Assembly: GCA_022749755.1 (NCBI GenBank)
Contig: CM040443.1
Span: 9,521,744-9,585,743 of the forward strand
Length of the DNA: 64,000 nucleotides
Reading direction: 5' to 3'
From: Azadirachta indica
Taxonomy: Eukaryota > Streptophyta > Magnoliopsida > Sapindales > Meliaceae
The notes under the pieces were generated by a model that worked only from the letters and a program-made list of their open reading frames with translations, had not been told where the DNA came from and searched no databases. A program made the translations under genes and the position numbers. Shown here piece after piece: positions 12,340-24,592 of this stretch. The first letter of the stretch is position 1. Each line of letters begins with the position of its first letter.

Positions 12340-15300
12340 TCAGACCATATATGTCATCCCAACTTGCAGGATGTTCATGTGAGGTACACTCATATTTGCA
12401 GTACCCGCTCTGCAGTTCCTCCTTAAGAATGCATAGAAGTAGTTTATAACCAGTTTCTTAAGGAAAAAGGAATTCTTTTTCGCTCTCACATCCCCATGCG
12501 CAAGTAAATATGTAAATCCAGATTCCATTGCTTCTCGAAGAGCTGAAAGCTCATATTCTAGACTTGGGTCCTCATCCACTGACATGACACTAAATGGTAA
12601 TACTGAGGCAGTTTCTTCCGAGGCAGAGGTTCCTGCTTCTTCAAATCTCCTATCATGCATGAGTGGAATCTTAAGCTCCTCAGTACCATAGCTACCTGAG
12701 GCTTCAGGATCCCTCGAGCTCACAGAAACACTATCAAAATCCGACTCAAATAAATTTCTCTCCAGGGCAAGATCTTGAGCCTCTCTTCTCAGAAACTTCT
12801 CAAGACTTCCAACTAAAAGTTCCTCAAATGCATGATGATCTTCCTTCCGAACATCTTTGTAACCATAACGAGCAACACAACGGAACATATGGTAGTCTTT
12901 TGGGCCAACTCTACGAAACAGAAACCTTTCCTCAAGAGGGACCACTGGAACTGGGACATATTTGATACAAACAAAAACTATTGTAGAGTGCATTGCCGGA
13001 AGGCTAAGCAGGAACTGCCCAAAAATTGAGGGAATACCTTGGACAAGCTCATTATACAACAATCCAATTCCTGGGACTCTTACAGTCCCAAGGGTTGAGC
13101 CAAGATCAAGCAAGAAGTCCATAGATATTTTCTCCCTTACCTCACTCTGGTACTTCAAAACACTCCCATAGTTCCAAGTGTACATCACACACAGAAAGCA
13201 AGTAGCAAAAACGAGTGGAAGCCAACCACCATCTGCGATTTTTGATAGAACTGCAGACATGTAGATGAGCTCAATTGATCCAAAAACAAGTGGGAAACAT
13301 AACACCAGCAACAAATTGGTCTGCCAGATTAGTAGCATCACAATTGTCACCAAGGTGGTGCTCACCAACATCACACCAACTTCAGCTATGCCTGCAAGAA
13401 CATTTTGAATGGTATCAGCCAAAAGTTATCATTACGGTGTTAACGTGGGTAAATGTTAACCCATCCCACTGATTAAACAAATAAGAACACTCCATGTTGA
13501 AGAACTCAAATATCATTGGCTTAGCTCAATGTCAAAGCAAAAAGTCTAGAACTTAGGGAAACTATTCGCCACCAGCAACACTACAAAGTTCAGACAGTAA
13601 CAACACCACCACAGACTTCAATATATATCGGAACTAAAATAAAAAAAAAGAAAAGGGAAAACATTCAAATTGTCCTAGGAAACTGTTACCAGTTGAGGCA
13701 GAAATTTAACATTTCCCTATTTTCTAGAAGAATCGAAAGGCTCCAAAATTTTAGATGTTATAGACAAATTTTAAGTATTCATAATATTTGTGAACAGTTC
13801 GCAACATAAAGACCTAGGTGCTTCATAGTTAGGGTATGAACAACATGGGAAAAAACTATATCTTCTGAAAGAGCCCGAAAGGGGAAAAAAAAAAAGACAA
13901 ATAAAATGATATATATTAAGAGAAGGATATTTAACCATATGCATTGGCAATATCTGTAGTGCTCCGAAAGATGGAAACTACAATGATGCACATGATCATT
14001 AGAAACCAATTGATCACAGGGATGTAAATTTGGCCCATTAGCCTCCTTGAGGTGTGAACTATCTTCAGCCTTGGGAAGCATCCAAGAGCCATAGATTGCT
14101 TGACACATGAAAATGTAGCAGATATCATAGCTTGGCTTGCAATCATGGCAGCAAGGGTGGCTACTACGAAGACCGGCCAAAAAAGACTCTCTGTTTGTTC
14201 AAAAGTTAGGAACTCAACGAGTCAGATAAAAAAGTTCTTAATTTAATATACTTGTCTTGATTATGATTTGAAACAGCAAGAATTAAAGCAGAGATAAGCT
14301 GGCAAATGTCACCTGGCACAGATTCATAGAAGATTTTTTCCGCAGATTCAGGGTATTTCATCAGATATGCAGCTTGGCCCATATAAGCCAACAGAAGACA
14401 GGGGAACACGACACAGGTGAAAGCAATCTGCAAGAATGGTGAAGACTATTACACGAGGCTTTTAGTAAAGAATATCCATGAAGAATTAGACTTCAAGTAA
14501 TGTAGAAGCAAACCTGAATGGCTCGTACTGTGAAATGGCCTAGATCAGCAAACATTGCTTCAGCCCCTATAATGATGCATATAGATGTTAGATAACTAAA
14601 TTGGAGCTTTTCTACAATTACGTAGGGGAATAATAATTTGTTTCTATTATATGGAAAACCATTTTCTTGTCAAGCATTCATCTCAATCTACTTAACTCAG
14701 GCTCAGTCAAAAATCACAGATTTAAAAAAACTTCCAAATACTTTATGCAATAGAAGGACTGCATTATCCACAACCCCCCAACACCCATTTGTAGTTATGG
14801 TGCTTTCATTCAGTCACCCAAGAGGATTAAAAGAAGTGATGTTGGTAGTTAGAACTATCAGAAAGATAACGACACCTCTTGAAAGAAAGGGGCGCCTATA
14901 GGAATGCGGACGCAGGTGGTGCATGGCCACCAACAGCTCGTGTCATAAGGTCTAGCCAGCTTGAAATGGTATCAAGAAGATTTTCTTCATCTTGACAAGC
15001 TTGCCCATAACATTGGCAAATTAAAATATTATATACTATTGTTTTACTTCATAAGCTGAGAGAAGATGTAACATCTATATCAGGCTGGTAAGGTAGTACA
15101 AGAATATATCAAGCAAATATTGTCAGTTAACTGACACCGCACATGCTTTCAACGCAAAGCATACCTGTAACACAGAGAACACAACCACCCAGAGCTGACC
15201 ATGCGTCTTTACTGTTCTTCTTGAAGAAAAGGAAGATATAAATTGGATTGAATGCCCTTACAACAGAAATGTCATGCTTGACTAGGTTGTAAATTCCAAT

Positions 15301-18300
15301 AGATCCCAGTGAGAAAAACCACAAAGCTAGTATAGGGGCAAACATGAAACCCACTTTGCCAGTCCCAAACCGCTGTATGCTGAACAATCCCACAAGGAGT
15401 ACAATTGAAACAATAACCAGGGCATCTGCAAATAAATCCATCTGATTAAAAGTTATCTTCTTTAAAATGTAGTCAATGGATGTTGGCACAGCCTTACATG
15501 CTAGATGAAAATCTAGGTAGTCTATGGCCAAAAATATTCTAAACTGGTACAGGAAGGGCAGCATGTCTACATTTTAGTAGATGTGAGGAGAATTCCTGCA
15601 GAAAGTGATTGGTTCACCAAATGAATCCAAGAGACAGGTCTATATCTACTCAACAAGACATCCTATAGAAAGAAAACAAACACTTATACCTTACAATAGC
15701 TGCCTCCTCCCAACTCTTGTAATTACACAGCCTCTCAATTTATTTATATCTTTCATTTAATTATTTTGGTAGTGGGGCTGGTTAAGTGCTTTTGGTTCTC
15801 TCGTACATGATCCGGGAAATAAAAAACAGTCAGAGCAAAACGAGTATAAAGAAAGAAAGATACCCACTTGTACCAAATCCTGATATTTCACCCTGCAGAC
15901 CACTCACAGCAGACATCACTGCAAGAAGAAAAATAATCATTCACTAGTGTAATCTCAGGCAAGTTTTATTAAATCATTACAAATCCCATATCTAAATTGC
16001 AGTGCACATTGTTGAAAGTCCAGGAAGGTGATATCACCAACATTTACTTCTAAAAAGAAACAATAGAGGACAAAATTTTCCCATAATCAACATAACCACA
16101 TCGAGAAATCTTTTCTGGAGACTACAGAGTAATTGATTTTATGGCAGCAGGCCCTATCACAAGAAGGAAAAGAACATGAAGAAAATGAAAATTGTTATGA
16201 CAATGAAGATGGTTTTTCTGTGGGTAAGATTACTCTTACAGATGACTTTTGGATTCCTTCACAGGTGTAAGCATTCTTCTCATGTGAAGAGTGCAGAGAT
16301 TTCTGATTTTATCCTCCCTAATGGATCCTTCAATATACAAACCTATGGTGTGGGTTATATTGCTTGGAATTCTGCCAGTTAACTGCAGTCAGAAGTAATT
16401 GAAAATATTTGTCTTGTCTTCATCAAAACTGTCCCAATAATCACAATAATACTTGGTGATTCATAGATGCTGAGGAGCTTCTTACCTATATGAATTGGTT
16501 ATAACCTGAACGCTTGAACAATCAGAAGCTCCAAATGGTGAATCAATAATAGAAGTTTATGGTAATAATACCAAATGCTATTGTTATTATACCAAATTAA
16601 TGGTGAGTCATTGCATCCAATAAAAATTAGATATTCCTGACGATTGCAAGTACATAATATCAGAAATATTTGCATTATGCAACAAGTTAATAAGCAATAA
16701 ATATTGATCTCTGCACCTGATATTGCTGGAGTAAGAATTCCATCTCCTATAATCATAGAAGTTCCCATCAGAACCAAAAGCAAAAGAAGGATTTTCAAGG
16801 ACGATCTTCTTTCCAAAATTTCTTTTATATTTAAAGCCCTTTCCAACTCTGGGGTGGGCAGTTTAAGCTTAAAACTTGAGATCTGTTCATCAGCTGGCTG
16901 ACGATTTGGCAGCATATTAACCTTTGCATACCTGCTAATCAGGGAGTACAATGCAAATGTTCCTCCTGAAATTGAATTGATGTATTAACAAAAATTTCAA
17001 CAAGATAACTTGTGAATAAGGTAGGGAAGAGAAAAATGACTACAACAAAAAATTCTTACCTTCTCCATTATCATTGGCTTTGAGGACTACAAAAACATAT
17101 TTGGCTAAAGGAATAAGAGTAATTGTGTACATCACAAGCGACAAAGCCCCCAGGACATCAACTTCTGAATCAATATGCACTTTGCTGAACACATCACTGA
17201 AGACATATAAAGGGCTTGTGCCCATGTCTCCATACACCACACCAAGTGTTTGAAATGCTAAAGCAAGAGTGTGCCAAATAGAAATATCCTGACACATTAA
17301 AGTAACATAGTTTAGTAAAGAGAAAAAGGTTATACATTTATTTGATATGTAAATTCTTTCTTTATAGGGGTGAGCAAATCAACTTCAGATGCACTTCACA
17401 TGGGAGAATTTAATACAAGACAAGTTTTCATGTTTCAACAGCCTAGAAGCCATGCACTCTGCAGATTACAACAAGGTAAAATCAAGTGTAAAGATCTCCG
17501 ACACTTCATGCTTATATCGCTAGATAAGATACTAAAAGTTTTTATTTTGATAATCTTGAAATAGAACTTTCTCTTTACATCCTGATTTTGCTTGTGTAGA
17601 AATTTCAAGTCTTCAGCCACTCTTGATCTTGTATAGTTAATGGTTTTTCCTGATTTACTACTGATTCAGTTATACAACAATGAAGCAATATCCAAATTCA
17701 TAACTACTACACTGAGTTGAAAACTCAACGAGGGATATGCCAGGCCAGATTCAGTGTTTTTTAAACTAGCAAGCGTTTGGGAACTCCAAATACCAAAGAT
17801 GCACACACACATTGTATACAAACTATTTAGATTCCATAGAATTGAAAATAAGATGATGCTACTCCAATCAATCCACTATCTTTTCAGTATTATTGGGGTC
17901 TACGCAGCTCGACATTCTTTGAAGGTCAAAAGTCACATATTAAGATAACAGTCAACCACTCATGCTCTACAAATAGAACTTAGGTTTCAAACCCCAGATA
18001 TAAACAAGCCCCAGTGTTGCCAGCAACACTTGCTCAAAATCAGGGAAACTGAAAAAGTGTAACCCTGGAAAGTTCATCAAAGTACAAAAGAAGTGACAAT
18101 TACAAGAGTATATTACCTTAGCGTGGTGGCCAGATGAGCCGGCGATCTCCATTGCTTCAACATCTAGGGAATCATATTTGGGCCTCTTCACCAGCCTTCT
18201 CCTCATGGATCCATAACCATCTCTTAGTACATTTTCTTCGAGCACAGACCACGGTGGCGACTCAGAGTCTAATTCGCTTCCGTCAACCCATCTGGACTCA

Positions 18301-18377
18301 CCACCACCACCACCACCACTACTATGACTACCCAACAATCTCACACTGCTCTCTTCAATCTTATCTTCTTCCTCCAT
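12340..18377 (-). CDS. KUP12: HAK/KUP/KT potassium transporter, KUP12 type
   Basis: Second HAK/KUP/KT transporter, from the clade with a long acidic cytosolic N-terminus (KUP5/7/12). Exons (minus): 18377-18117, 17288-17060, 16965-16717, 15918-15868, 15425-15165, 14566-14514, 14427-14313, 14190-13936, 13391-12340. These total 2,526 nt and encode 841 aa, with all junctions in phase and GT-AG. The N-terminus ([15 protein letters not shown], then [12 protein letters not shown]) is the diagnostic KUP12 leader, with a run of six Gly encoded by GGT/GGC repeats. The family motif [14 protein letters not shown] begins near residue 101 and the protein ends [12 protein letters not shown]. It is transcribed in the same direction as the KUP6-type gene, but the two proteins belong to different ancient clades, so this is not a recent tandem duplicate. 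Arabidopsis KUP12 has been linked to plastid membranes; localisation here is not shown by the sequence. Confidence 0.95.
14875..14951 (+). other. Fragment of plastid 16S rDNA (nuclear plastid insert) in KUP12 intron 5
   Basis: A 77-nt stretch inside the intron between 15164 and 14567 aligns without gaps to the plastid 16S rRNA region around the universal primer site, e.g. GCGGACGCAGGTGGTGCATG and CAGCTCGTG. Against the plastid sequence as I remember it, about 63 of 77 positions match and most changes are transitions. It is reported on the plus strand, so it is antisense to the KUP12 transcript. It is too short and diverged to be functional rRNA. A mitochondrial copy of plastid DNA could be the immediate source. 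Confidence 0.75.
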
Positions 18378-19771
18378 TTCTCCTCAAAACCCAACTGCGG
18401 GAACCCTTTAGTGCTTCAAGTAGTTGTTTTTCAACTTCAATCCTTCTGAAGTTAAGAAGAGATCATCATCCTGGTGTTCAAAAAATCTGATCTTTCTAGC
18501 TCAATGGTAAGGAATTGAAGTGAGCTGTGTTGCAGAAGTGTGACTGGGCGAGAGACGAGAACAGCACCAATCATACCGCGGGACTGAAATTACAGTTACG
18601 AGAATAAAGTGCTTAGTTTTGAGACAGACCACTTTTTATCTTCTGTTTATTATTATTTTTTAAATTATGTACTGGCAATTAGGCGCAGTCTCAGTTGTGT
18701 TATCTCAATTTATATAAATTGGATATTCTATTATATTCCGTATCCGTTCTTAATTGTTGCTTGCTTTAAGAGTAAATGCAATTTAATAATAAAATTAAAT
18801 TCACGAAATAAAAGACAGAGACAATAATTTCGGATTACGATTATTCAATTATTCAACCACCAATTCCCCAGAAAAAAAGGAAAACCAACTTTGTTTCCGC
18901 GGCAACCAATATCTCTGCGCCATTTCGGGCATTATCGTCTTCCCATTCATGGGAGACTGAATCAGTTTTGCTCCATTGATTTTGTCCACGGATCTCTGTC
19001 GTTGTTCTCATTGATGTTTTTTTATTGCTGCGTTGATTGCATGTAATTTCTTTTGGACACGCGTTAATTTTATACAGGCACCCGTAATAGTATCGACAAT
19101 CATGAAAAATAAAAAACGTGCACTTTGAAGCCTGTGACTGTCAGAGATATGTTTTTCAAAAATATTTACTATTTTTTCAATTATGTTGAAAAGTATTTTT
19201 AAGTCATTAAAATATAGATTATTTAAAAGTACTTCAATATGAATAACACTTATTTTTAGTGAACATAATTAAATACAAGTAATGGACATGAGTAGAACTT
19301 AAACGCGGCGGCACCTAATTTTGGAGAACTTTCGCAGAGGGGTGTAATCAGAACATTGACGTGGTGGATTTAGAATAAATATGTAGATCAAGGCCCGATA
19401 GTTTATATCCGGTCCAGTTTAAGAGGCCAATCACGGCGGTGTACTCTTTTATGCTACTCTTCCCCCAATCAAATCAACGTACAGAAAAAGTCTCAAACAG
19501 ACACGAAAATCACTCGAGGCGAGCACTTCCATGTTTTAACATCTTTCAAGGGTCTAGAACTCTGCGATTGTTTTCTCTCTCTCGTCCAGAAATATCCCCG
19601 AGGTGAGACCAATCAAACAACTCTCTTTTTCGCGTTCTGCTTGTTGTTTCCAAAACCTAATTGTCTCCGATATTTTTTGCGACATCGAATTTCGCCTCGT
19701 TTGGACGGCAATAAACTTATAACTACATCTTCTTTTTTTTGTTTCGTTAAGGTTGAAGGTGGCTTGCCAGA
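18378..19771. promoter_or_regulatory. Divergent promoter region between KUP12 and RSZ21
   Basis: Head-to-head genes start at 18377 (-) and 19772 (+), so this 1.4-kb stretch must carry both promoters. KUP12's 5' UTR probably spans about 18378-18590. On the RSZ21 side a CT-rich leader precedes a likely 5' UTR intron, 19603-19751 (donor after CCCCGAG, acceptor CGTTAAG), before the ATG at 19772. The middle is AT-rich with no other gene seen. Confidence 0.55.
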
Positions 19772-21529
19772 ATGTCTAGGGTTTATGTTGGGAATTTGGA
19801 TCCTCGAGTCTCTGAAAGGGATCTTGAAGATGAATTTCGCATGTTTGGTGTGCTTCGGAGGTACTTTCTTTTTTTCTTTTCTTTTCATGAGAAACATATT
19901 TTGGGTCAATTTATAATTTCCGGAAGATTTCGTGATCTTATCCAGAATTATTGTCCGCTGTGCTTCGTGTTATCAAATTTGTGACAGTGTTGGGTATGTT
20001 GTTGAAGCAATGCATATATTAAAGAGACGACCTTTCTCTCATACATGTAATGAGTTAACGAGTTGTGTATTGCGACAATTATTGTCTTCCACATGTGAAC
20101 GAAATTTGGATAATTATGATATATATGGGTAGTATTAGATTTATATGACTATTTTGACTTTTGTTTCTTTGTTTGGTCGGTGGTAATTCATGATATTGAT
20201 GTAAAATAATGTAGTGTCTGGGTTGCTCGAAGGCCACCAGGATATGCATTTGTTGAGTTTGATGATCGCAGGGATGCTGTAGATGCTATTCGTGCATTGG
20301 ATGGTCAGTATCAATTTTTTTTTGTTTATTTTTTTTTTTTTTTTCTGCTCTTTACTGGATTTGCTAACTATTGCTTGAAAATTAAGCTTATTGGAATCAA
20401 ACACATTTGAAATTTTTATTTGTTGTAAAATCATGATTTGCAGATTTTTGGCCTTTGCCCACTTCTCATAGATCATGTGTGTTTTGTTGCTTTCATCTTG
20501 TCATGTGCTTCTCTGCAATCATCAATTCTTAATTATGGATGATCCAGATGAGCTTTTCCTTTTTTCAATTGATTTGAAGGGTCAAGCTTCTCTCTTTAAC
20601 TTTCTATCTAGTATGACTAAGAAACAAGTTCATCTTTCAGGAAAGAATGGCTGGCGTGTAGAGCTTTCTCATAACTCTAAGGGTGGAGGCCGTGGTGGTG
20701 GACGTGGGCGTGGTGGAGGTGAGGACTTGAAGTGTTATGAGTGTGGTGAGCCTGGTCATTTTGCTCGGGAGTGTCGCTTGCGCATTGGTTCACGCGGCTT
20801 GGGGAGTGGACGCCGTCGTAGCCCAAGCCCTCGTCGGCGTAGAAGTCCGAGTTATGGATATGGGCGCAGGTGTGGATCACGGGCTATGTTGGCTGGCTAT
20901 TCAATTTGTTCTAGAAAATATTTTGATTTATTACTTGTGAGATTGAATGGTTAAGTTAGGTAATGTTTTCCTTTCTGCAGGAGTTATAGCCCCCGTGGAA
21001 GAAGATCTCCCCGTCGCCGCAGCATTACGCCTCGACGTGGTCGCAGTTACAGCAGGTCCCCTCCATATCGCCATTCTCGTCGTGTTTCACCTTATGCTAA
21101 TGGGTATGTCATGCTTCCAAGCCTTGAAATTTTTTATTGGATCATAGAATAGTTATTATGCTTTGTGTTTCTCAGATGGTGGTGAAGACCTTGGTATGGT
21201 GCAGTTGCTAATGACATTGATCTAATTACAATTGAACATTCTAAGAAACAAATGTAGAAGGAGCTATAATCATAGAATTCTGGTAGTTGCTTGATGCTCT
21301 GTTTTTCAGAAAGTTATGAAGCTGGATTTATTTCCTCTATTAAGTGCTGTCCCTTTCTCTAGTCTCACCTAACTACGGATTTCTTTTCACCCAACCATCT
21401 CCTCTGAATAACAAGATCTAACATTTTGTGGAAGCGAGGAGTCTTACGAATTTATTGTTATTTTTATTTTGGGTCGGAACTTTTATGTGCATCTGGGTTT
21501 AAACTCCTGCTTGTCTTTGCAGGGACTAA
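19772..21529 (+). CDS. RSZ21: SR splicing factor with RRM, zinc knuckle and RS tail (RSZ21 type)
   Basis: Nuclear plant SR protein (RSZ subfamily, related to human SRSF7/9G8) that binds pre-mRNA and helps choose splice sites. Exons: 19772-19860, 20215-20303, 20641-20869, 20981-21103, 21523-21529; 537 nt, 178 aa. The RRM occupies residues 1-70, with RNP2 (VYVGNL, 4-9) and RNP1 (GYAFVEF, 39-45). A Gly/Arg-rich linker follows, then a CCHC zinc knuckle (Cys91, Cys94, His99, Cys104), then an Arg/Ser/Pro-rich tail with repeated [16 protein letters not shown] blocks. The tail order matches RSZ21 better than RSZ22. The last coding exon holds only seven bases (end of Gly, Asp, stop); the resulting PYANGD end fits the family. 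Its length is close to that of Arabidopsis RSZ21 (187 aa). Confidence 0.93.
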
Positions 21530-23581
21530 GGCTGTAACCAGACTGAAGCAAATGCATCATGAGCCAGAGCACATATTTGCAGTATCATAGTCGTTATAGA
21601 TCAGTTGAACAAACAGGATTTACGTTAGTTATGTTGATGTCATGACTATGAGGTTTGTTAGAATCTTGGTTTTGGATGGCTTCTACAAAGTGTTTCGGCC
21701 GCCAAAAGGGGTGCTATGGACACCGTTTTGTGCCGGCTTGCTATCTTCATACTTAGAGGTCTCATTCCTACTTTAAATTGCCCTCTTATTGTTGTTTATA
21801 TGTTTTTAGGTTGCCTCATTAACTGCAGTACTGTTGATCACTTTGAAGTAGATATCCTAAAAGTTTTACATGTTTTCTTTTGAGGTGTGATTTTCGGCTA
21901 AAACGGCATCGTTTCGCCACATTTCTGCATCTTTAGTGCACACGGTTTTTTCCCATGTCTGCTCTGCTTCTCTGCACCACATCACCTACTGGTCGTCGCC
22001 CCTACATATTGTTCAGATTTGAGTCACGTGTTGAAAATGGTTATCCTCAGAAATTTGTTCTTCTGCAAGAAAGCATCTGAAGCTGTTAATTGCGCACCTC
22101 ATTCCTGCTTTTCTGCATTATATCATCCACTAGTTGTCGCTTTATGTGCTTGTTCGGCTTGAAATAGCTGTTGAACTTTCAATTTCCCAGACAAACCTGT
22201 TTGCTCACCACACATCTTATGTGCTTCAGCGGCAAATCTCTTGATCTACGTAGAACCTTTACTTTTTCTGCTAGCTGGTTAAAAGGTTGACCTAGTACTT
22301 GGATTCTGGGTAAGGCAAATCTTCTGATTTCAATGTTTTACTTTTCTGCATGCCGGTGGAAGTTGGTTGTAGCGATCTAATTATTGGTAAGTTAATGAAT
22401 GGTTCATGGAAACAGAACAATTTCCATGGAATCTTGAATGAGTTAGTTTACACTGTTAGAAGTGTTCTTATGGGGAACGTTGTAGAGAGTAAGCAACGTG
22501 GTGGCATTAAGAGCACCCCCAAGTCTAATTGGAATCTGAAAGCATTCAATTTATTATATTTTAGTTTCATATTGCTTTTAACCATTACCTGTTTCCGCCA
22601 TATTTAAATGGCAGGCTAGTGCCTGAAACTCTTGGTGTGCGCTGCATTTTTAACTGCACCGTTCATAAGATATCTCTCTCTATTTAGAGACCCTGTTCAT
22701 ATATTTAAGTAGTAAGTGTTCCTATCGTATGTGAAGTTTGTTGCTTAATTCTTTCTTTAATATTACTAGTTCAATGGAAGAAATATTGTTGTGGGTTGTG
22801 CATCACCGCAACCCTTGGATCGGTGAGGTGGTGGTGGTGGTGTTGATGTTGGTAGACTCCTTTCAAGCTCTCTAATAACTGATGTCAGAATATCAATGCA
22901 GTATTAAATTAAATTTTGATGGAGCTTTTTTTCTTTTCTTTGTTTTTTCTTTCCAAATTTTGATACCTTACGTAAGGTAAAATAACAGTGAACCTTATAC
23001 CATTCTAATCATATTAATTATAATAAGTTTTTTTTCTTTTTTTTTAAAAAAAAAAAAAGTTTTCGAATGCAAAGTGGTAAACTTCACTCAGCAAAATGGA
23101 ATTTAAAATGAGATGGTTATACAAATTAAGTTGAAGCTGATATCGTGTAGCCAGAGTACAAGGTGACATTGACCTTACCAAAAGAAGATAATCGTTGGTT
23201 TTCAGATGGTTGCAAACAATACGAGATGTAAAATGATTCCTCCTTAAAGAAACAAATTAAGTAATATTAAATATTGAAGCTGGGTGTGTCATATTAAAGT
23301 TTTTGTTTTTTTTGTTTTTAATGATGTTGGAAGCCTTGTAAGAATCGTGGATATCTGGCGTCTGCCTTGCGGTGATGTGAAGTCAAAAGGTCAACCAGAC
23401 ACTCTAAGCGTGTTGTATGGATCAAATATATACAGCAAGCCTTTTTATGGTCAGGTCAGGGGACGGAATTGATTCCTCGGTCGTCGAGTCCACGCTTATC
23501 CAAATTTATTTATTTCCCGGTTGGTTATGATGGTCATTCGTCAAGCATCGAGCATCATCGAAGCTTTGAAGAGCAACGGAA
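21530..23581. other. RSZ21 3' flank and promoter of the membrane-protein gene
   Basis: The first few hundred bases are probably RSZ21 3' UTR. No convincing gene in either strand; the open frame at 22350-22607 has no family features. A decayed direct repeat lies at about 21964-22033 and 22105-22174. Homopolymer T/A runs occur at about 23028-23058. The 23,470-23,581 stretch is likely leader for the next gene. Confidence 0.55.
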
Positions 23582-24592
23582 ATGGAGGCATACATACCGC
23601 TTTCGAAGAAGCTGAGACTAGAGGTGTTGGGTGTTCTCAAGGCAGCTCTAGCCATCCCCAGCACCAATATAGACTTCTTCTTCCTCACCTTAATCATCTC
23701 ACTCCCTCTCTTTTGCTTCTTGATTTACTACGAAAGTTTCCTGTTAAATATTCTGCTTGACGTCTTTTCATCCATTCAGGCACTGCCCGCCAACCATTAT
23801 TACTTCAACTACTTCGATTATTGGCCACTCGGAATACTCGTTCGTCTTAGTCCAGCAAGTTTGAACCGAGAGTTTGCTTTTAAGTTAATTCGACTTTCCC
23901 TTCTCCATCTCCTACCTCTTCATCTCTTAGAGTTCTTCACCGCGCTTGTCACCGTTGACTTAGCATCCAAGATATATACAAGGGAAGAAGAGAGAATAAC
24001 GACCCTCAGCCTCTGGGAGCTGCTTCGCAAACCACCCATTAACAAAGCCAAGTTGAGAAGCACTTTCATCACTTCTTGCTGTGTTCTCTTCTTGTCAACT
24101 TCCACTCTCCTCGGACTTCTATGGTTGGTTGTAAACTACTATGTTTATTGGATAAACTTCTTTTATGATGTATTCTTTGCAGTATTATATGGGGCAGCTT
24201 TTTTAGCACTGTTAGGTAAGTACTTGGAATGGAGTGCTCAATGGAACATGAGCCTTGTGATTTCTATTTTGGAGGATGCATATGGAGTAGAAGCACTTGC
24301 GCTCGCTGCTTACTTCAATAGGGGCAGCGAGAAGCGTGGACTGCTTCTGATGCTGGTTTTCTTTGTCTGGGGAGTTGTTTTAAGGTTGCCTTGCCTCTTT
24401 CTTGGCATTTTCGCGTCCTCTGATGGAGGATATGGAATTGTCCTGCAGGTTTTCTTACTTTGCTTGGGAAATGTTCTCAAATGGGTAGCCTGCATGGTTT
24501 ATTACTACGATTCCAAGCAGAGGATTTTGGAGAAGAAAGTCGACGAGGAAACTGGATTAGAGTTGAAGCAGTTGATGGATGAATGCAGCTAG
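23582..24592 (+). CDS. Multi-pass membrane protein of unknown function
   Basis: Intronless 336-aa protein. After a short charged N-terminus (MEAYIPLSKKLRLEVLGVLK) come about six hydrophobic segments: near residues 33-62, 108-125, 155-180, 187-215, 258-278 and 285-305. A charged C-terminal tail (KQRILEKKVDEETGLELKQL) follows. Aromatic pairs and Leu-rich helices dominate, and no enzyme motif is visible. I do not recognise a named domain. It resembles plant-only families annotated simply as transmembrane proteins. Similar genes of unknown function lie, as I recall, between SPDS1 and RSZ21 in Arabidopsis, the same position as here, which argues for orthology. It converges on the spermidine synthase gene, whose stop is 633 bp away. 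Confidence 0.85.
   Translation: MEAYIPLSKKLRLEVLGVLKAALAIPSTNIDFFFLTLIISLPLFCFLIYYESFLLNILLDVFSSIQALPANHYYFNYFDYWPLGILVRLSPASLNREFAFKLIRLSLLHLLPLHLLEFFTALVTVDLASKIYTREEERITTLSLWELLRKPPINKAKLRSTFITSCCVLFLSTSTLLGLLWLVVNYYVYWINFFYDVFFAVLYGAAFLALLGKYLEWSAQWNMSLVISILEDAYGVEALALAAYFNRGSEKRGLLLMLVFFVWGVVLRLPCLFLGIFASSDGGYGIVLQVFLLCLGNVLKWVACMVYYYDSKQRILEKKVDEETGLELKQLMDECS

Noticed and set aside
13779..14180. 133-codon minus-strand open frame beside KUP12 exon 8
   Set aside because: It overlaps the real exon 14190-13936 in another frame.
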